From Deltaproteobacteria bacterium (GTDB lineage: Bacteria > Desulfobacterota > Syntrophia > Syntrophales > Smithellaceae), in contig JAGFXG010000002.1 of the NCBI GenBank assembly GCA_017860985.1, positions 1 to 19,738 of the forward strand: a stretch of DNA of 19,738 nt, in the 5' to 3' direction. The notes beneath the pieces are model-generated. The model searched no databases, was not told where the DNA came from, and was given only the letters and a program-made list of their open reading frames with translations. Below are positions 6,464 to 14,139 of this stretch, in pieces. A program made the translations under genes and the position numbers. Each line of letters opens with the position of its first letter. Position 1 is the stretch's first letter.

Positions 6464-8167
6464 CTAATTAATCATTTCTCTTGATCCCAGGGTCATTTGC
6501 GTGATCGACCCTCCCGGATGCACCATGGGATACACACATTCCTCTCTGGATATACGGAAATCCATCAACACGGGTTTATCGGCAGCCAGTCCCTGCTCCA
6601 AAACGGTTTCCACTTCGGCGGGTTTGGTCGCACGCAGACCAATGACGCCAAAAGCTTCCGCAAGCTTTACAAAATCAGGCGCGTACGTCATGTCCGTGTG
6701 AGAATATCGCTTATTGTAAAACATTTCCTGCCACTGGCGCGGCATGCCTAAGAATTCATTGTTTAATAAAACCACTTTCACGGCGATGTTATACTGGGCG
6801 GCAGTTGCAAGTTCCTGAATGTTCATCTGGATGCTTCCGTCACCGGCAATCGCCACAACCTGCCTGTCCGGAAAAGCGCATTTGACGCCAATGGCGGCGG
6901 GCAGGCCAAATCCCATCGTGCCCAATCCGCCGGATGAAACAAACGTATTGGGCCGGTCAAAATTGAAAAACTGCGCCGTCCACATCTGATGCTGACCGAC
7001 ATCCGTCGTTATCAGCACATCGCCCTTGGTAAGCTTTTGCAATTTTTCAATCACGTACTGCGGTTTAATGACTTCGCCGTTCTGGCAGTAGCTCAACGGC
7101 ACTTTTTCCCGCCATTCGGCAAGCTCACGAAGCCATTCGGCTCTTGAGCCGGCATCCTGCGTGTAGTGATGTTCTTCCAGAAAACGCAGGATATCCTTCA
7201 GTGTGGCCTTGGTGTCGCCGATAATCGGCAGGTCAATGGTTACATTTTTATTGATGGAGGAAGGATCAATGTCAATATGGACAATCTTTGCGTTGGAGGC
7301 AAACGTTTCAATCGAGCCGGTCACGCGATCGTCGAAGCGCACTCCCACGGCCAGCATAAAATCGCAGTGGCTGACGGCCATGTTCGCGTAATAGGTGCCG
7401 TGCATCCCCAGCATCCCCAGCCAAAGGGGATCAGTGCCCGGAAACGATCCGAGCCCCATCAGGGTCCCCGTAACGGGAATCTCGTATTTACGGGCCAGAA
7501 GGGTTAATTCGTCAGAAGCTTTACCGAGAATCACGCCTCCTCCGGTCATGATCAGGGGCTTTTTCGCGGCATTGAGCATATCTAATACATTAGCCATTTT
7601 TTTCGGCGCCGGTTTGTATATCGCTTCTTGATTGCGAATTTTTACGTTTGCCGGATCATAATCATATTGCGCGGCCATGACATTTTTCGGCAGATCCACG
7701 AGAACCGGCCCCGGTCGTCCGGAACGGGCGATGTGAAACGCTTCCTTGATTGTTGAAGCCAGTTCCTCAATGTTGCGCACCAGGAAATTGTGCTTGGTGC
7801 AGGGCCGGGTGATGCCGGTAATGTCGCACTCCTGAAATGCATCATTGCCGATAAGCCCCGTCGGAACCTGTCCGGTAAATACCACCAGGGGGATGGAGTC
7901 CATATTTGCCGTGGCAATGCCGGTAACGGTATTGGTGGCGCCGGGGCCGGACGTTACCAAGCAAACGCCAACTTTTCCCGTCGCGCGCGCGTAACCATCG
8001 GCGGCATGCACTGCGCCCTGTTCGTGGCGGACCAGAATGTGCCTGAGATTGCTTTGATAAAGCTGATCATAGAGATCCAGGACAGCCCCTCCCGGGTAGC
8101 CAAAAATAATGTCAACTTTTTCTTCTTCGAGCGCTTTCAGAAAAATTTCTGTGCCTTTCAACTTCAT
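6464..8167 (-). CDS. ilvB: Acetolactate synthase large (catalytic) subunit
   Basis: Thiamine-diphosphate enzyme that condenses two pyruvates, or pyruvate and 2-oxobutyrate, in the first common step of branched-chain amino acid synthesis. The N-terminal TPP-binding domain has FGYPGGAVLDLYD and the catalytic Glu49 in RHEQGAVHAADGYAR. The central domain carries FAD-binding family text (GVRFDDRVTG). The C-terminal domain has the TPP/Mg motif GDGS (442-445) through NN (469-470) and LGMPRQWQ, where most homologues read LGMVRQWQ. Its 567 residues are typical. On the minus strand GGAGGAG (8183-8177) lies 9 nt before the ATG. It is the first structural gene of the operon and is preceded by a leader peptide and attenuator. 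Confidence 0.97.
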   Translation of the reverse strand: MKLKGTEIFLKALEEEKVDIIFGYPGGAVLDLYDQLYQSNLRHILVRHEQGAVHAADGYARATGKVGVCLVTSGPGATNTVTGIATANMDSIPLVVFTGQVPTGLIGNDAFQECDITGITRPCTKHNFLVRNIEELASTIKEAFHIARSGRPGPVLVDLPKNVMAAQYDYDPANVKIRNQEAIYKPAPKKMANVLDMLNAAKKPLIMTGGGVILGKASDELTLLARKYEIPVTGTLMGLGSFPGTDPLWLGMLGMHGTYYANMAVSHCDFMLAVGVRFDDRVTGSIETFASNAKIVHIDIDPSSINKNVTIDLPIIGDTKATLKDILRFLEEHHYTQDAGSRAEWLRELAEWREKVPLSYCQNGEVIKPQYVIEKLQKLTKGDVLITTDVGQHQMWTAQFFNFDRPNTFVSSGGLGTMGFGLPAAIGVKCAFPDRQVVAIAGDGSIQMNIQELATAAQYNIAVKVVLLNNEFLGMPRQWQEMFYNKRYSHTDMTYAPDFVKLAEAFGVIGLRATKPAEVETVLEQGLAADKPVLMDFRISREECVYPMVHPGGSITQMTLGSREMIN

Positions 8168-8195
8168 GTTTTATGACTCCTCCATTACCTTTGAT

Positions 8196-8265
8196 CCCGC
8201 TTCTGCGGGGCGAACGTTAATTCTCCGCAGCTTGCCGCGCTATAATAACGTTCATTTCATGCCCC
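8196..8265 (-). promoter_or_regulatory. Structured segment with mutually exclusive hairpins just upstream of ilvB
   Basis: Between the attenuator terminator and the ilvB ribosome site the transcript contains GGGGC (8265-8261) and GAACGTTA (8253-8246), which can pair with TAACGTTC (8219-8212) and GCCCC (8211-8207). This makes an 8+5 bp stem with a 7-nt bulge and an inner GC-rich arm. The GCCCC arm overlaps a second hairpin, CCCGC-AGAA-GCGGG (8209-8196), so the two folds exclude each other. The region has no credible ORF. It could be a second RNA switch, a processed or stabilising structure, or the remnant of a GC-rich repeat. I see no T-box consensus. Confidence 0.35.
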
Positions 8266-8309
8266 GATAGCTCACTTCGAGGTGTTTCATTAATCAGCCC
8301 TGAAAACTG

Positions 8310-8345
8310 AAAAAGCCGCCAGTTTCTTTAGGAAAAAGCGGCCTT
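8310..8345 (-). terminator. Attenuator terminator of the ilv leader
   Basis: On the minus strand GCCGC (8342-8338) pairs with GCGGC (8319-8315). An inner TTTC/GAAA pairing is possible, and the stem is followed directly by TTTTT (8314-8310). It sits about 60 nt after the leader-peptide stop and about 140 nt before ilvB, the right position for an attenuator that ends transcription before the structural genes. The right arm GCGGCTT can instead pair with AAGCCGC at 8390-8384, which would break the terminator. Confidence 0.65.
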
Positions 8346-8350
8346 GACTA

Positions 8351-8394
8351 GATACAGCAAAGCCGCGGGCTTTTCGGGGCCCGCGGCTTGTATC
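8351..8394 (-). promoter_or_regulatory. Long GC-rich leader hairpin (attenuator arm) after the leader peptide
   Basis: A perfect 10-bp stem, AGCCGCGGGC (8388-8379) / GCCCGCGGCT (8370-8361), has an 8-nt loop and is extended by GATACA (8394-8389) with TGTATC (8356-8351) across a small bulge. GATACA can alternatively pair with another TGTATC at 8412-8407, inside the last codons of the leader peptide. That three-way choice is the competing-structure logic expected of a translation-sensing attenuator. It is followed by only TTT, so by itself it is a weak terminator. Confidence 0.65.
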
Positions 8395-8401
8395 TCTTTT
8401 C

Positions 8402-8506
8402 TTAAAGATACAGAGCGGCAGACCCCATGGGTACGACTACTACGACGAGTAATCTTACAATGGCCTGCTTCAAAATTCTGCCGCTGTCTAAACCTTTAAG
8501 AAACAT
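8402..8506 (-). CDS. ilv operon leader peptide (Val/Leu/Ile-rich, 34 residues)
   Basis: A short gene whose translation, not its product, matters. Its middle reads AIVRLLVVVVVPM, with five consecutive valine codons (GTC GTA GTA GTC GTA at 8446-8432) right after Leu-Leu and shortly after Ile-Val. The start is ATG at 8506, 7-8 nt after AGGGA, and the stop TAA (8404-8402) lies 7 nt before the downstream hairpin. Its own coding RNA contains AGCGGCAGA (8485-8477) and TCTGCCGCT (8422-8414), which pair perfectly around the valine run. This parallels the E. coli ilvB (ivbL) and ilvGMEDA (ilvL) leaders: scarcity of charged tRNA-Val or tRNA-Leu should stall the ribosome and allow read-through into ilvB. 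The gene is too short for most gene callers. Confidence 0.88.
   Translation of the reverse strand: MFLKGLDSGRILKQAIVRLLVVVVVPMGSAALYL
8414..8485 (-). promoter_or_regulatory. Leader 1:2 pairing around the valine codons
   Basis: AGCGGCAGA (8485-8477) and TCTGCCGCT (8422-8414) form a 9-bp perfect stem enclosing the Leu-Leu-Val5 codons. Segment 2 also contains GCCGC, complementary to the GCGGC right arms of both downstream hairpins, so a stalled ribosome covering segment 1 would free segment 2 to act as an antiterminator. The pairing is directly visible; the regulatory outcome is inferred from the classical attenuation model. Confidence 0.6.
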
Positions 8507-8531
8507 AATTAATTCCCTGTTTAATGATTGT

Positions 8532-8560
8532 TCTTTAACGAAAAAATTGTCTGTTGTCAA
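8532..8560 (-). promoter_or_regulatory. sigma70-type promoter of the ilv operon
   Basis: On the minus strand a perfect -35 TTGACA (8560-8555) is followed after exactly 17 nt by TAAAGA (8537-8532) as a weak -10. The expected start is near 8525, about 20 nt before the leader-peptide ATG, which leaves room for its AGGGA site. A strong -35 with a weak -10 suits a promoter whose main control is downstream attenuation. Confidence 0.6.
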
Positions 8561-8586
8561 GAGACATTGTTGATGGCTTTCATTTT

Positions 8587-10608
8587 TTAACGGAACAACT
8601 CCTCGGTTTCTTCCGTCAGATTATCTTCCTTTTTCTCGGGCATGGCGTTTTCCAGAAAGGTTTCATAGACCGTTCCCGAGCCTGTGCCCTGCGACGGAGC
8701 ACCGGTTTGCTGATCGACCTTGACAAAAACAACACCTTCCGGAACGGGGAATTCCTCCACCGGCTTGTCTTTCAGGACTTCTTCCATAAAATAGAGCCAG
8801 ATTGGCGCGGCCGCGCGGCCGCCCACTTCCTGTCTTCCCATGGGTCTTTCCTGATCAAAACCAACCCAGACGCCGGCAATCAAAGACGGTGTAAACCCGA
8901 TAAACCAGGCATCGCGGGTATCGTTGGTCGTGCCTGTCTTTCCGGCAACCGGTCTGCCGATACTTTTAACTCGCTGGCCCGTACCGCTTTCCACGACTTC
9001 CTGCATGACATGGGTCGTTATGAAAGCGATGCGGGGATCAATGACCTGTTCCGGCTGCACCTTCGTTTCCTCGAAAACATTGCCGGTGCGGTCAACAATT
9101 TTGCGGATAAAGTAGGGTTTGACTTTTTTCCCTGCATTTCCCAGAACAGCATAAGCGCGCACCAGTTCCTGCAGGGTAACGCCCGATGATCCCAGCGCCA
9201 GAGAATAATTCCTGACCAGCGGAGAGGTAATGCCCATATTGGCGGCGTACGACGTTGCATAATCAATGCCGATATCCTGCAGGATTTTCACTGTTACGAC
9301 ATTGCGCGATTGCACCAGGGCCTTCCGCAAGGTAATCGGTCCGAGGAACTTCCCGTCATAGTTTCTCGGTCTCCAAACACCGTCCGCCTGCGATCGATCT
9401 TCAAACATAATTGGAGAGTCAACAATCCGCGTGGAAGGAGTCATACCCTTGTCAAAAGCAGCCGTATAGATCAGCGGCTTAAAGGCTGAACCCGGTTGCC
9501 GGCGCGACTGCGTCGCGCGGTTAAATTCACTTTTTTCATAGTCGCGCCCGCCCACCATTGCGACAATGGCACCGGTTTTAATATCCATGCAGAAAATCGC
9601 TCCCTGCACAATGCCTTTCTCGTATTTTTCCCGTTCTTCCATTTCGGTCAGGCCTTTAATCAGAGCGTCCCGGGCCGCCTTCTGAGCCGACATATCAAGG
9701 GTTGTGTAAATCGACAACCCTTCTTTATAAAGAATATCCGTCCCGTATTTTTCCTGCACATAGCGACGGACCGTCTCAACAAAATGCCCGGCAACTTTGT
9801 CCTTCGGCTGGGCCCGCTTCAGTTTCAGGGGGGCGGCAACGGCCGCGTCCATTTGTTCCCTCGTAATGAAACGTTCCTCCATCATGCGGTTCAATACGTA
9901 TGTCTGCCTTTGTTTCGCGCGGTCAAAATAAAAATACGGTGAATACGTGGTGGGGGCTTTCGGCAAACCCGCAAGCATGGCCGCTTCCGGCAATGTCAGA
10001 TCCTTCGCGCTCTTGCCAAAATAGCCGATCGAAGCCGATTCTATGCCATAGGTTCCGTGTCCCATGTAAATCTGGTTAAGATACAGATAGAGAATTTCAT
10101 CTTTTGTCAGATACCGGTCAATGCGATAGGAAAGAACTGCTTCTTTGAACTTTCGAATGTACTTTCTTTCGGGCGTCAGGTACATCATTTTGGCTACCTG
10201 CTGTGTTATGGTGCTGCCGCCCTGAACAATTCTACCTGCTTCCACATTTTTGAACATGGCACGGAAGATACTGACCGGATCAAATCCCTTATGCTGATAA
10301 AAACGGGAATCCTCCGCCGCGACAAAAGCATACTTAACCATACCTGGAACTTCTGAAATTTTAATGATTTTTCTGTCTTCTAAAAAGAACTCCTCCAGAA
10401 GTTCATCGTTTGCGTCATACACACGGGAAGCAATACTCGGCCGGTAATCCTTCAATGCGTCAATCCCCGGAAGGTCCCTGGTCAACGCGTAATATGCCGT
10501 GACCCCGCTTATCGTCAGCACCAAAAGCAGCAGGAACAAAACAAATAATATTTTAAAAAGGATCCATAGCTTGCTGGATTTCTTTTTCTTTCGTTTGAGT
10601 TCAGACAT
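8587..10608 (-). CDS. mrcA: Penicillin-binding protein 1A, class A bifunctional peptidoglycan synthase
   Basis: Polymerises lipid II (glycosyltransferase GT51) and cross-links stem peptides (DD-transpeptidase) on the periplasmic face. A basic N-terminus is followed by one membrane anchor (about 14-42). The GT51 domain shows AAEDSRFYQHKGFD (catalytic Glu99) and GGSTITQQ (130-137). The transpeptidase has SxxK as Ser374-Ala-Phe-Lys377 within QPGSAFKPL, SRN at 434-436 and KTGT at 557-560. The 673 residues make it compact compared with E. coli PBP1A (about 850), so the OB/ODD insert is reduced. The tail after the transpeptidase is short and acidic. It lies 30 bp after tatC and is probably cotranscribed; no terminator is evident after its stop, so reads may run into the ilv promoter region. 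Confidence 0.95.
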   Translation of the reverse strand: MSELKRKKKKSSKLWILFKILFVLFLLLLVLTISGVTAYYALTRDLPGIDALKDYRPSIASRVYDANDELLEEFFLEDRKIIKISEVPGMVKYAFVAAEDSRFYQHKGFDPVSIFRAMFKNVEAGRIVQGGSTITQQVAKMMYLTPERKYIRKFKEAVLSYRIDRYLTKDEILYLYLNQIYMGHGTYGIESASIGYFGKSAKDLTLPEAAMLAGLPKAPTTYSPYFYFDRAKQRQTYVLNRMMEERFITREQMDAAVAAPLKLKRAQPKDKVAGHFVETVRRYVQEKYGTDILYKEGLSIYTTLDMSAQKAARDALIKGLTEMEEREKYEKGIVQGAIFCMDIKTGAIVAMVGGRDYEKSEFNRATQSRRQPGSAFKPLIYTAAFDKGMTPSTRIVDSPIMFEDRSQADGVWRPRNYDGKFLGPITLRKALVQSRNVVTVKILQDIGIDYATSYAANMGITSPLVRNYSLALGSSGVTLQELVRAYAVLGNAGKKVKPYFIRKIVDRTGNVFEETKVQPEQVIDPRIAFITTHVMQEVVESGTGQRVKSIGRPVAGKTGTTNDTRDAWFIGFTPSLIAGVWVGFDQERPMGRQEVGGRAAAPIWLYFMEEVLKDKPVEEFPVPEGVVFVKVDQQTGAPSQGTGSGTVYETFLENAMPEKKEDNLTEETEELFR

Positions 10609-10638
10609 GGTCCAATCCTAGCCCCTCTCCCTCCGGTC

Positions 10639-11382
10639 TTAAGCGGATACCTCTTTTTTTCGGCCTGCAAACTTTGCAACAAATATACTCACTTCATATA
10701 GAAACAGCAAGGGAATCGCCATTAACAGTTGGCTTAACGCATCCGGAGATGGCGTAAGAATCGCGGCGGCAATAAACATTAATAAAATAGCATACTTTCT
10801 ATTTTGAGAAAGCATCTTATCGGTCACAATCCCCAGTTTTGCCAGAAAGAAGATTAAAACCGGCAACTGGAAGGACAAACCGAAGCCCAGCAAAAACTTA
10901 ATAAAAAGACCAAGGTATTCGTTGAAAGAAATCATTGCCTGCAAATATTGATTATTGAAACTGACAAAAAAACTAAACGCCGGAGGCAGAACGACCAAAT
11001 AACCGAAAGTGACGCCGCTCAAAAAAAGCAGGGTGGAAGACAGGACAAACGGCACCACGTACTTTTTTTCCTGCGGAAGCAGCGCCGGCGAAATAAACTT
11101 CCACACCTGGTAGAAAATGAAAGGACTGGTTAATATCAGGGAAGAAAAAAAAGCGACTTTCATATACGTGAAAAAAGCCTGGGTCAATCCGGTGTAAATC
11201 AGATAGCTGTTTTTGGGAAGAGCTTCGACCAGAGGTTTGGTTATGACGGCAAACAGCGCGTCTTTATAGTAGTAGCAAACGAAGAAACCGATGCCCAGCG
11301 CAATCAGCGCGTTTGTCAGTCTTTTGCGCAATTCAATCAAATGTTCAGTCAAAGACATTTTGGCATCTTCGGTGGTTTCCAT
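10639..11382 (-). CDS. tatC: Sec-independent protein translocase TatC
   Basis: Six-helix membrane receptor that binds twin-arginine signal peptides of folded proteins. The N-terminal MSLTEHLIELRKRL cytoplasmic signature is followed by hydrophobic segments and the family block SPFIFYQVWKFISPALLPQEKK, then GYLVVLPPAFSFF and, in the C-terminal half, LLMFIAAAILTPSPDALSQ. The 247 residues are standard. The chosen start METTEDAK is 8 residues before Met9 (MSLTE), where many homologues begin; neither start has a strong Shine-Dalgarno, so the exact start is open. It follows tatA by 47 bp and forms the minimal TatAC translocase with it. Confidence 0.96.
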   Translation of the reverse strand: METTEDAKMSLTEHLIELRKRLTNALIALGIGFFVCYYYKDALFAVITKPLVEALPKNSYLIYTGLTQAFFTYMKVAFFSSLILTSPFIFYQVWKFISPALLPQEKKYVVPFVLSSTLLFLSGVTFGYLVVLPPAFSFFVSFNNQYLQAMISFNEYLGLFIKFLLGFGLSFQLPVLIFFLAKLGIVTDKMLSQNRKYAILLMFIAAAILTPSPDALSQLLMAIPLLFLYEVSIFVAKFAGRKKEVSA

Positions 11383-11429
11383 AATTACCGTTTTTCAGGG
11401 TGCTGAAATTGCAGACGTTATTTTGGATT

Positions 11430-11708
11430 TTATTTTATCCCGGCATCATTGCCGGCTGCTTCATTCTTTTCTTCGGATTCAGTTTTTTTTACCAGGAGTG
11501 AATTTTCCAATCCATTACCCTGATCGGCCTTCTTGTCTTCTTCCTTAAAGGTATCTTTCAGATCATCGGTAATTCCGTCGGTCGCGTTCTTAAAATCCCG
11601 AATCCCCTTGCCGAGCGTTTTGGCCAGATCAGGCAGTTTTTTGGGCCCGACGATTAAAAGTGCAATGATCGCTATGATAATCAGTTCCTGAAAACCTATA
11701 CCAAACAT
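11430..11708 (-). CDS. tatA: Sec-independent protein translocase subunit TatA (TatA/B family)
   Basis: Pore-forming or membrane-weakening subunit of the Tat pathway. A short N-terminal transmembrane helix (about 5-21, with Glu8) is followed by the hinge GPKKLP and the amphipathic helix [17 protein letters not shown], then a long charged, probably disordered tail, for 92 residues in total. Position 8 is Glu, as in E. coli TatB, but the [15 protein letters not shown] block is that of single TatA proteins in Tat systems without TatB, so TatA is preferred. AAAGGAG lies 10 nt before the ATG. It is the first gene of the tatA-tatC-mrcA unit, downstream of a good sigma70-type promoter. Confidence 0.93.
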   Translation of the reverse strand: MFGIGFQELIIIAIIALLIVGPKKLPDLAKTLGKGIRDFKNATDGITDDLKDTFKEEDKKADQGNGLENSLLVKKTESEEKNEAAGNDAGIK

Positions 11709-11739
11709 GTATGGACAACTCCTTTAAAATTATTGCTTA

Positions 11740-11767
11740 CCTATATATTGATTGCCGGTTTTGTCAA
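11740..11767 (-). promoter_or_regulatory. sigma70-type promoter of tatA-tatC-mrcA
   Basis: On the minus strand TTGACA (11767-11762) and TATAGG (11745-11740) are 16 bp apart, about 30 nt before the tatA ATG, with the Shine-Dalgarno between. The -35 is perfect and the -10 matches at four of six positions. Confidence 0.55.
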
Positions 11768-11896
11768 TATTTTTCACACAAAACGCCTCCCTGTCCGGCC
11801 GGAATTCACGGGATATCCATACAAAATCAAATATGGTCTTCTGTATTATTAACATTTCAACTTGACTGGGCTTTATCGATCTTATACGCCAAGAAT

Positions 11897-12258
11897 ATGA
11901 CCGTTGATGAAAAAATTACAGACGTTATCCGAACGGGATCCGGTAAAATGATCGATCTGGCACGATTAGGCACTGCTTTGCCGACGGCGGCTTTATTGCT
12001 GGCCGGTGCATTTACCGGCAATCCGGTTTTTTACGGGATCGCCACGAATCCTGCCACGGGCTGATTGCCATGGATAACCAGCCCCTGTGGCAAATGGAGT
12101 TTGTGACCTCGCAGCACTGGCAGCCCCTGGAACGAAAATATTCTGCGCAGCTGGTTTATGTCCCCGGCGTGGAGTGGCCGGTTGTAATCCTTACCGACGA
12201 CGGGCTGCTTTATCCCCGTTTGAAACCCAGGCGCGCGGACGGTTTCCAAAAATCATGA
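11897..12258 (+). pseudogene. Frame-broken ORF, candidate pseudogene or sequencing error
   Basis: Two reading frames join into one plausible protein. Frame A starts at ATG 11897 (or 11948) and reads ARLGTALPTAALLLAGAF, resembling a signal peptide or membrane segment, then NPVFYGIATNPATG and stops at 12062-12064. Frame B continues as LIAMDNQPLWQMEFVTS...VPGVEWPVVILTDDGLLYPRL to the stop at 12256-12258. Adding one G to the GGG run at 12058-12060 would fuse them as PATGLIAMD. The second part has normal GC-rich codon use but no ribosome site for its ATG at 12070. I do not recognise the family. A weak -35/-10 pair (TTGACT at 11862, TATACG at 11883, spacing 15) precedes it. The stretch 11709-11896 shows no further gene. 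Confidence 0.4.
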
Positions 12259-12281
12259 ACACATATTAATCAATAAAAACC

Positions 12282-12310
12282 TTTACAAAACCACTCACTC
12301 CATTTATCAA
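12282..12310 (+). promoter_or_regulatory. sigma70-type promoter of the M48 protease operon
   Basis: TTTACA (12282-12287) and TATCAA (12305-12310) are separated by 17 bp in an AT-rich gap, about 33 nt before the protease ATG. Matches are five of six and four of six to consensus. Confidence 0.45.
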
Positions 12311-12343
12311 TTAAAAAACCATGATGATCAGAAACAGGACCGT

Positions 12344-13606
12344 ATGGAAAAAATACTTTTAGCGGTTTTTCTTATTTTATTTATCGGGCGAATGGCGCTG
12401 CGTTATGTCCTCGAGCGGCTCAATACAGGTCATCTGAAAACGCATGGCCGGGAGATACCGCCGGTGTTCCGGGACGAACTCGATGAAGCAACTCTCCACA
12501 GGATGGTAGACTACACCTGTGACCAGTCGCATCTGGAATCATGGGAGCATCTGGCGGGGGACGCGATTGAACTGGCCGTGATATTCCTGCTGCTGCCTTT
12601 GGGAATCGGGTGGCTTGCCGGAATCAATATCCATCTCATCGTGCAGGCACTGATCTTTTTCGCCTGCCTGGCACTCATCAGCGGGGTAGCGGGACTTCCG
12701 TTTGATATCTATCACACCTTCGTACTGGAAAGAAAATACGGATTTTCAACCATAACATGGAAGCTGTGGCTCGAGGATCTTTTCAAATCGGTGCTGATTT
12801 CTGCGATCCTGATGACCATTATCGTCAGCGCCCTCATGGCATTTGTGACGTATCTGCCCAAAAGCTGGTGGTTCTGGGGCTGGGTGTTTTTTACCTTATT
12901 CCAGCTGACGCTTCTGTGGCTATATCCGGTGCTGATCGCGCCGCTCTTCAACAAATTTGAACCGATCAGAGACGCGGCGCTCAAGGAAAAAATCGTGGCT
13001 CTGCTCGCCAGCGCCGGCATTGAGGCCAAGGGCATTTATCAGGTGGATGAAGGCAGACGATCCAAACATACCAACGCCTATTTCACCGGGATCGGGAAAA
13101 CCAAACGCATTGTTTTATATGACACACTACTGGCTTCTAATACACATGAAGAAATAGTATCGGTGCTGGCGCACGAAATCGGCCACTGGAAAAAGAAGCA
13201 TATTCTCAAACAGCTGGCTTTCATGGTCACTGTTTCACTGTTCCTGTTTTATTTTGTATATTTTGCCGTGGGGCATCCGCCTCTATACCGCGCCTTCGGG
13301 ATTGATCGCACCCCTGTTTATGCCGGATTGTTTCTTGTCTCTCTCTATCTCGGAGCGGCCGGTTTTTTCCTTGCCCCGCTTGGCGCGGCCGTCACGCGGC
13401 ATTTCGAACGCGAAGCCGACCGGATAGCTTATGAGCTTAGCGGTACCTCGCGGCCCATGATCAATGCACTTAAACGCCTGGCCAAAGATAATCTCAGCAA
13501 TCTTCATCCCCACCCTTGGTATGTCGTATTCTATTATTCGCATCCGCCGCTCACTGAACGTATTGAATATTTGCAGGCAATGGATTATAAAAAGGGAGAT
13601 GCTTAG
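12344..13606 (+). CDS. M48 family membrane metalloprotease, Ste24/CAAX-prenyl-protease type
   Basis: Integral membrane zinc protease of 420 residues, related to eukaryotic Ste24; in bacteria it probably acts in membrane-protein quality control, since the prenylation substrate is absent. Several hydrophobic segments cover about 4-20, 75-115, 145-200, 290-310 and 325-350. The Peptidase_M48 N-terminal region is followed by the catalytic block: SKHTNAYFTGIGKTKRIVLYD, HEIGH (His277-His281) as zinc ligands and base, and FEREADR with Glu355 as the likely third ligand and Asp359. The C-terminal family signature DNLSNLHPHPWYVVFYYSHPP is intact. AGGA lies 4 nt before the ATG. The stop codon overlaps the Shine-Dalgarno of the next gene, indicating an operon. 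Confidence 0.93.
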   Translation: MEKILLAVFLILFIGRMALRYVLERLNTGHLKTHGREIPPVFRDELDEATLHRMVDYTCDQSHLESWEHLAGDAIELAVIFLLLPLGIGWLAGINIHLIVQALIFFACLALISGVAGLPFDIYHTFVLERKYGFSTITWKLWLEDLFKSVLISAILMTIIVSALMAFVTYLPKSWWFWGWVFFTLFQLTLLWLYPVLIAPLFNKFEPIRDAALKEKIVALLASAGIEAKGIYQVDEGRRSKHTNAYFTGIGKTKRIVLYDTLLASNTHEEIVSVLAHEIGHWKKKHILKQLAFMVTVSLFLFYFVYFAVGHPPLYRAFGIDRTPVYAGLFLVSLYLGAAGFFLAPLGAAVTRHFEREADRIAYELSGTSRPMINALKRLAKDNLSNLHPHPWYVVFYYSHPPLTERIEYLQAMDYKKGDA

Positions 13607-13617
13607 GAGACTCCGAT

Positions 13618-14109
13618 ATGCCGATATATGAATTTTATTGCCGGAAGTGCAACACCATTTATAATTTTTTCTCCAGATCCGTCAACACGGATAAAATCCC
13701 GTCATGCCCGCGTTGTAAAAACGTCCCCCTGTCGCGGCAGATGTCCGTTTTTGCAGCCATCACCGGAGGGAAGAAGGATGAACCCGCAAACGACCCGTTG
13801 GGCGGACTTGATGAGAGTAAAATGGAAAAAGCCATGATGCAATTCGCAGCGGAGGCGGAAAAAATGAATGAAGATGATCCGCGCGCTGCGGCAAAGCTGA
13901 TGAGAAAATTGTCGGAAACAACCGGTATGAAGCTGGGAGAAGGTTTTCAGGAAGCCCTGAAGCGTATGGAGGCGGGAGAAGATCCGGACAAGATCGATGA
14001 AGAAATGGGTGATATCCTGTCGTCTGAAGATCCATTCGGGGAAAAGCAGGGCGGCAAACGGTCTGTTTTACGCAAACCCCGCAAGGATGAAACACTTTAT
14101 GATCTTTAA
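13618..14109 (+). CDS. FmdB-type zinc-ribbon protein with long acidic extension
   Basis: Small cytosolic protein of 163 residues, opening with the FmdB/CxxC_CXXC_SSSS-type zinc ribbon: MPIYEFYCRKC (Cys8, Cys11) and PSCPRC (Cys30, Cys33). The remaining 130 residues are charged and mostly helical (KMEKAMMQFAAEAEKMNEDD, EEMGDILSSEDPFG), much longer than the 60-110 residues of typical FmdB regulators. Such proteins are of uncertain role; the founding member was tied to formamidase gene regulation. TAGGAG, which overlaps the stop of the upstream protease, lies 8 nt before the ATG, so it is tightly coupled to that gene. Confidence 0.8.
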   Translation: MPIYEFYCRKCNTIYNFFSRSVNTDKIPSCPRCKNVPLSRQMSVFAAITGGKKDEPANDPLGGLDESKMEKAMMQFAAEAEKMNEDDPRAAAKLMRKLSETTGMKLGEGFQEALKRMEAGEDPDKIDEEMGDILSSEDPFGEKQGGKRSVLRKPRKDETLYDL

Positions 14110-14139
14110 CCCACCGTGCGGAATAATGGATAAAACAAC

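Noticed and set aside
8170..8300. T-box riboswitch ahead of ilvB
   Set aside because: No T-box bulge consensus or specifier-loop arrangement is visible; the leader peptide explains amino-acid sensing better.
11711..11896. 5' extension of the broken ORF back to 11711
   Set aside because: The extension runs through the tatA promoter on the other strand, and its translation (many Cys, Ile, Tyr) does not look like a conserved protein. The coding character begins only around 11897-11948.
11957..11975. Candidate sigma54 promoter TGGCACG...GGCAC
   Set aside because: The GG-GC spacing is one base short of the required -24/-12 geometry, and it lies within the likely coding part of the broken ORF.
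12031..12249. 72-codon minus-strand ORF in the gap before the M48 protease
   Set aside because: It lies antisense to the better plus-strand frame, has no ribosome site and no recognisable motif.
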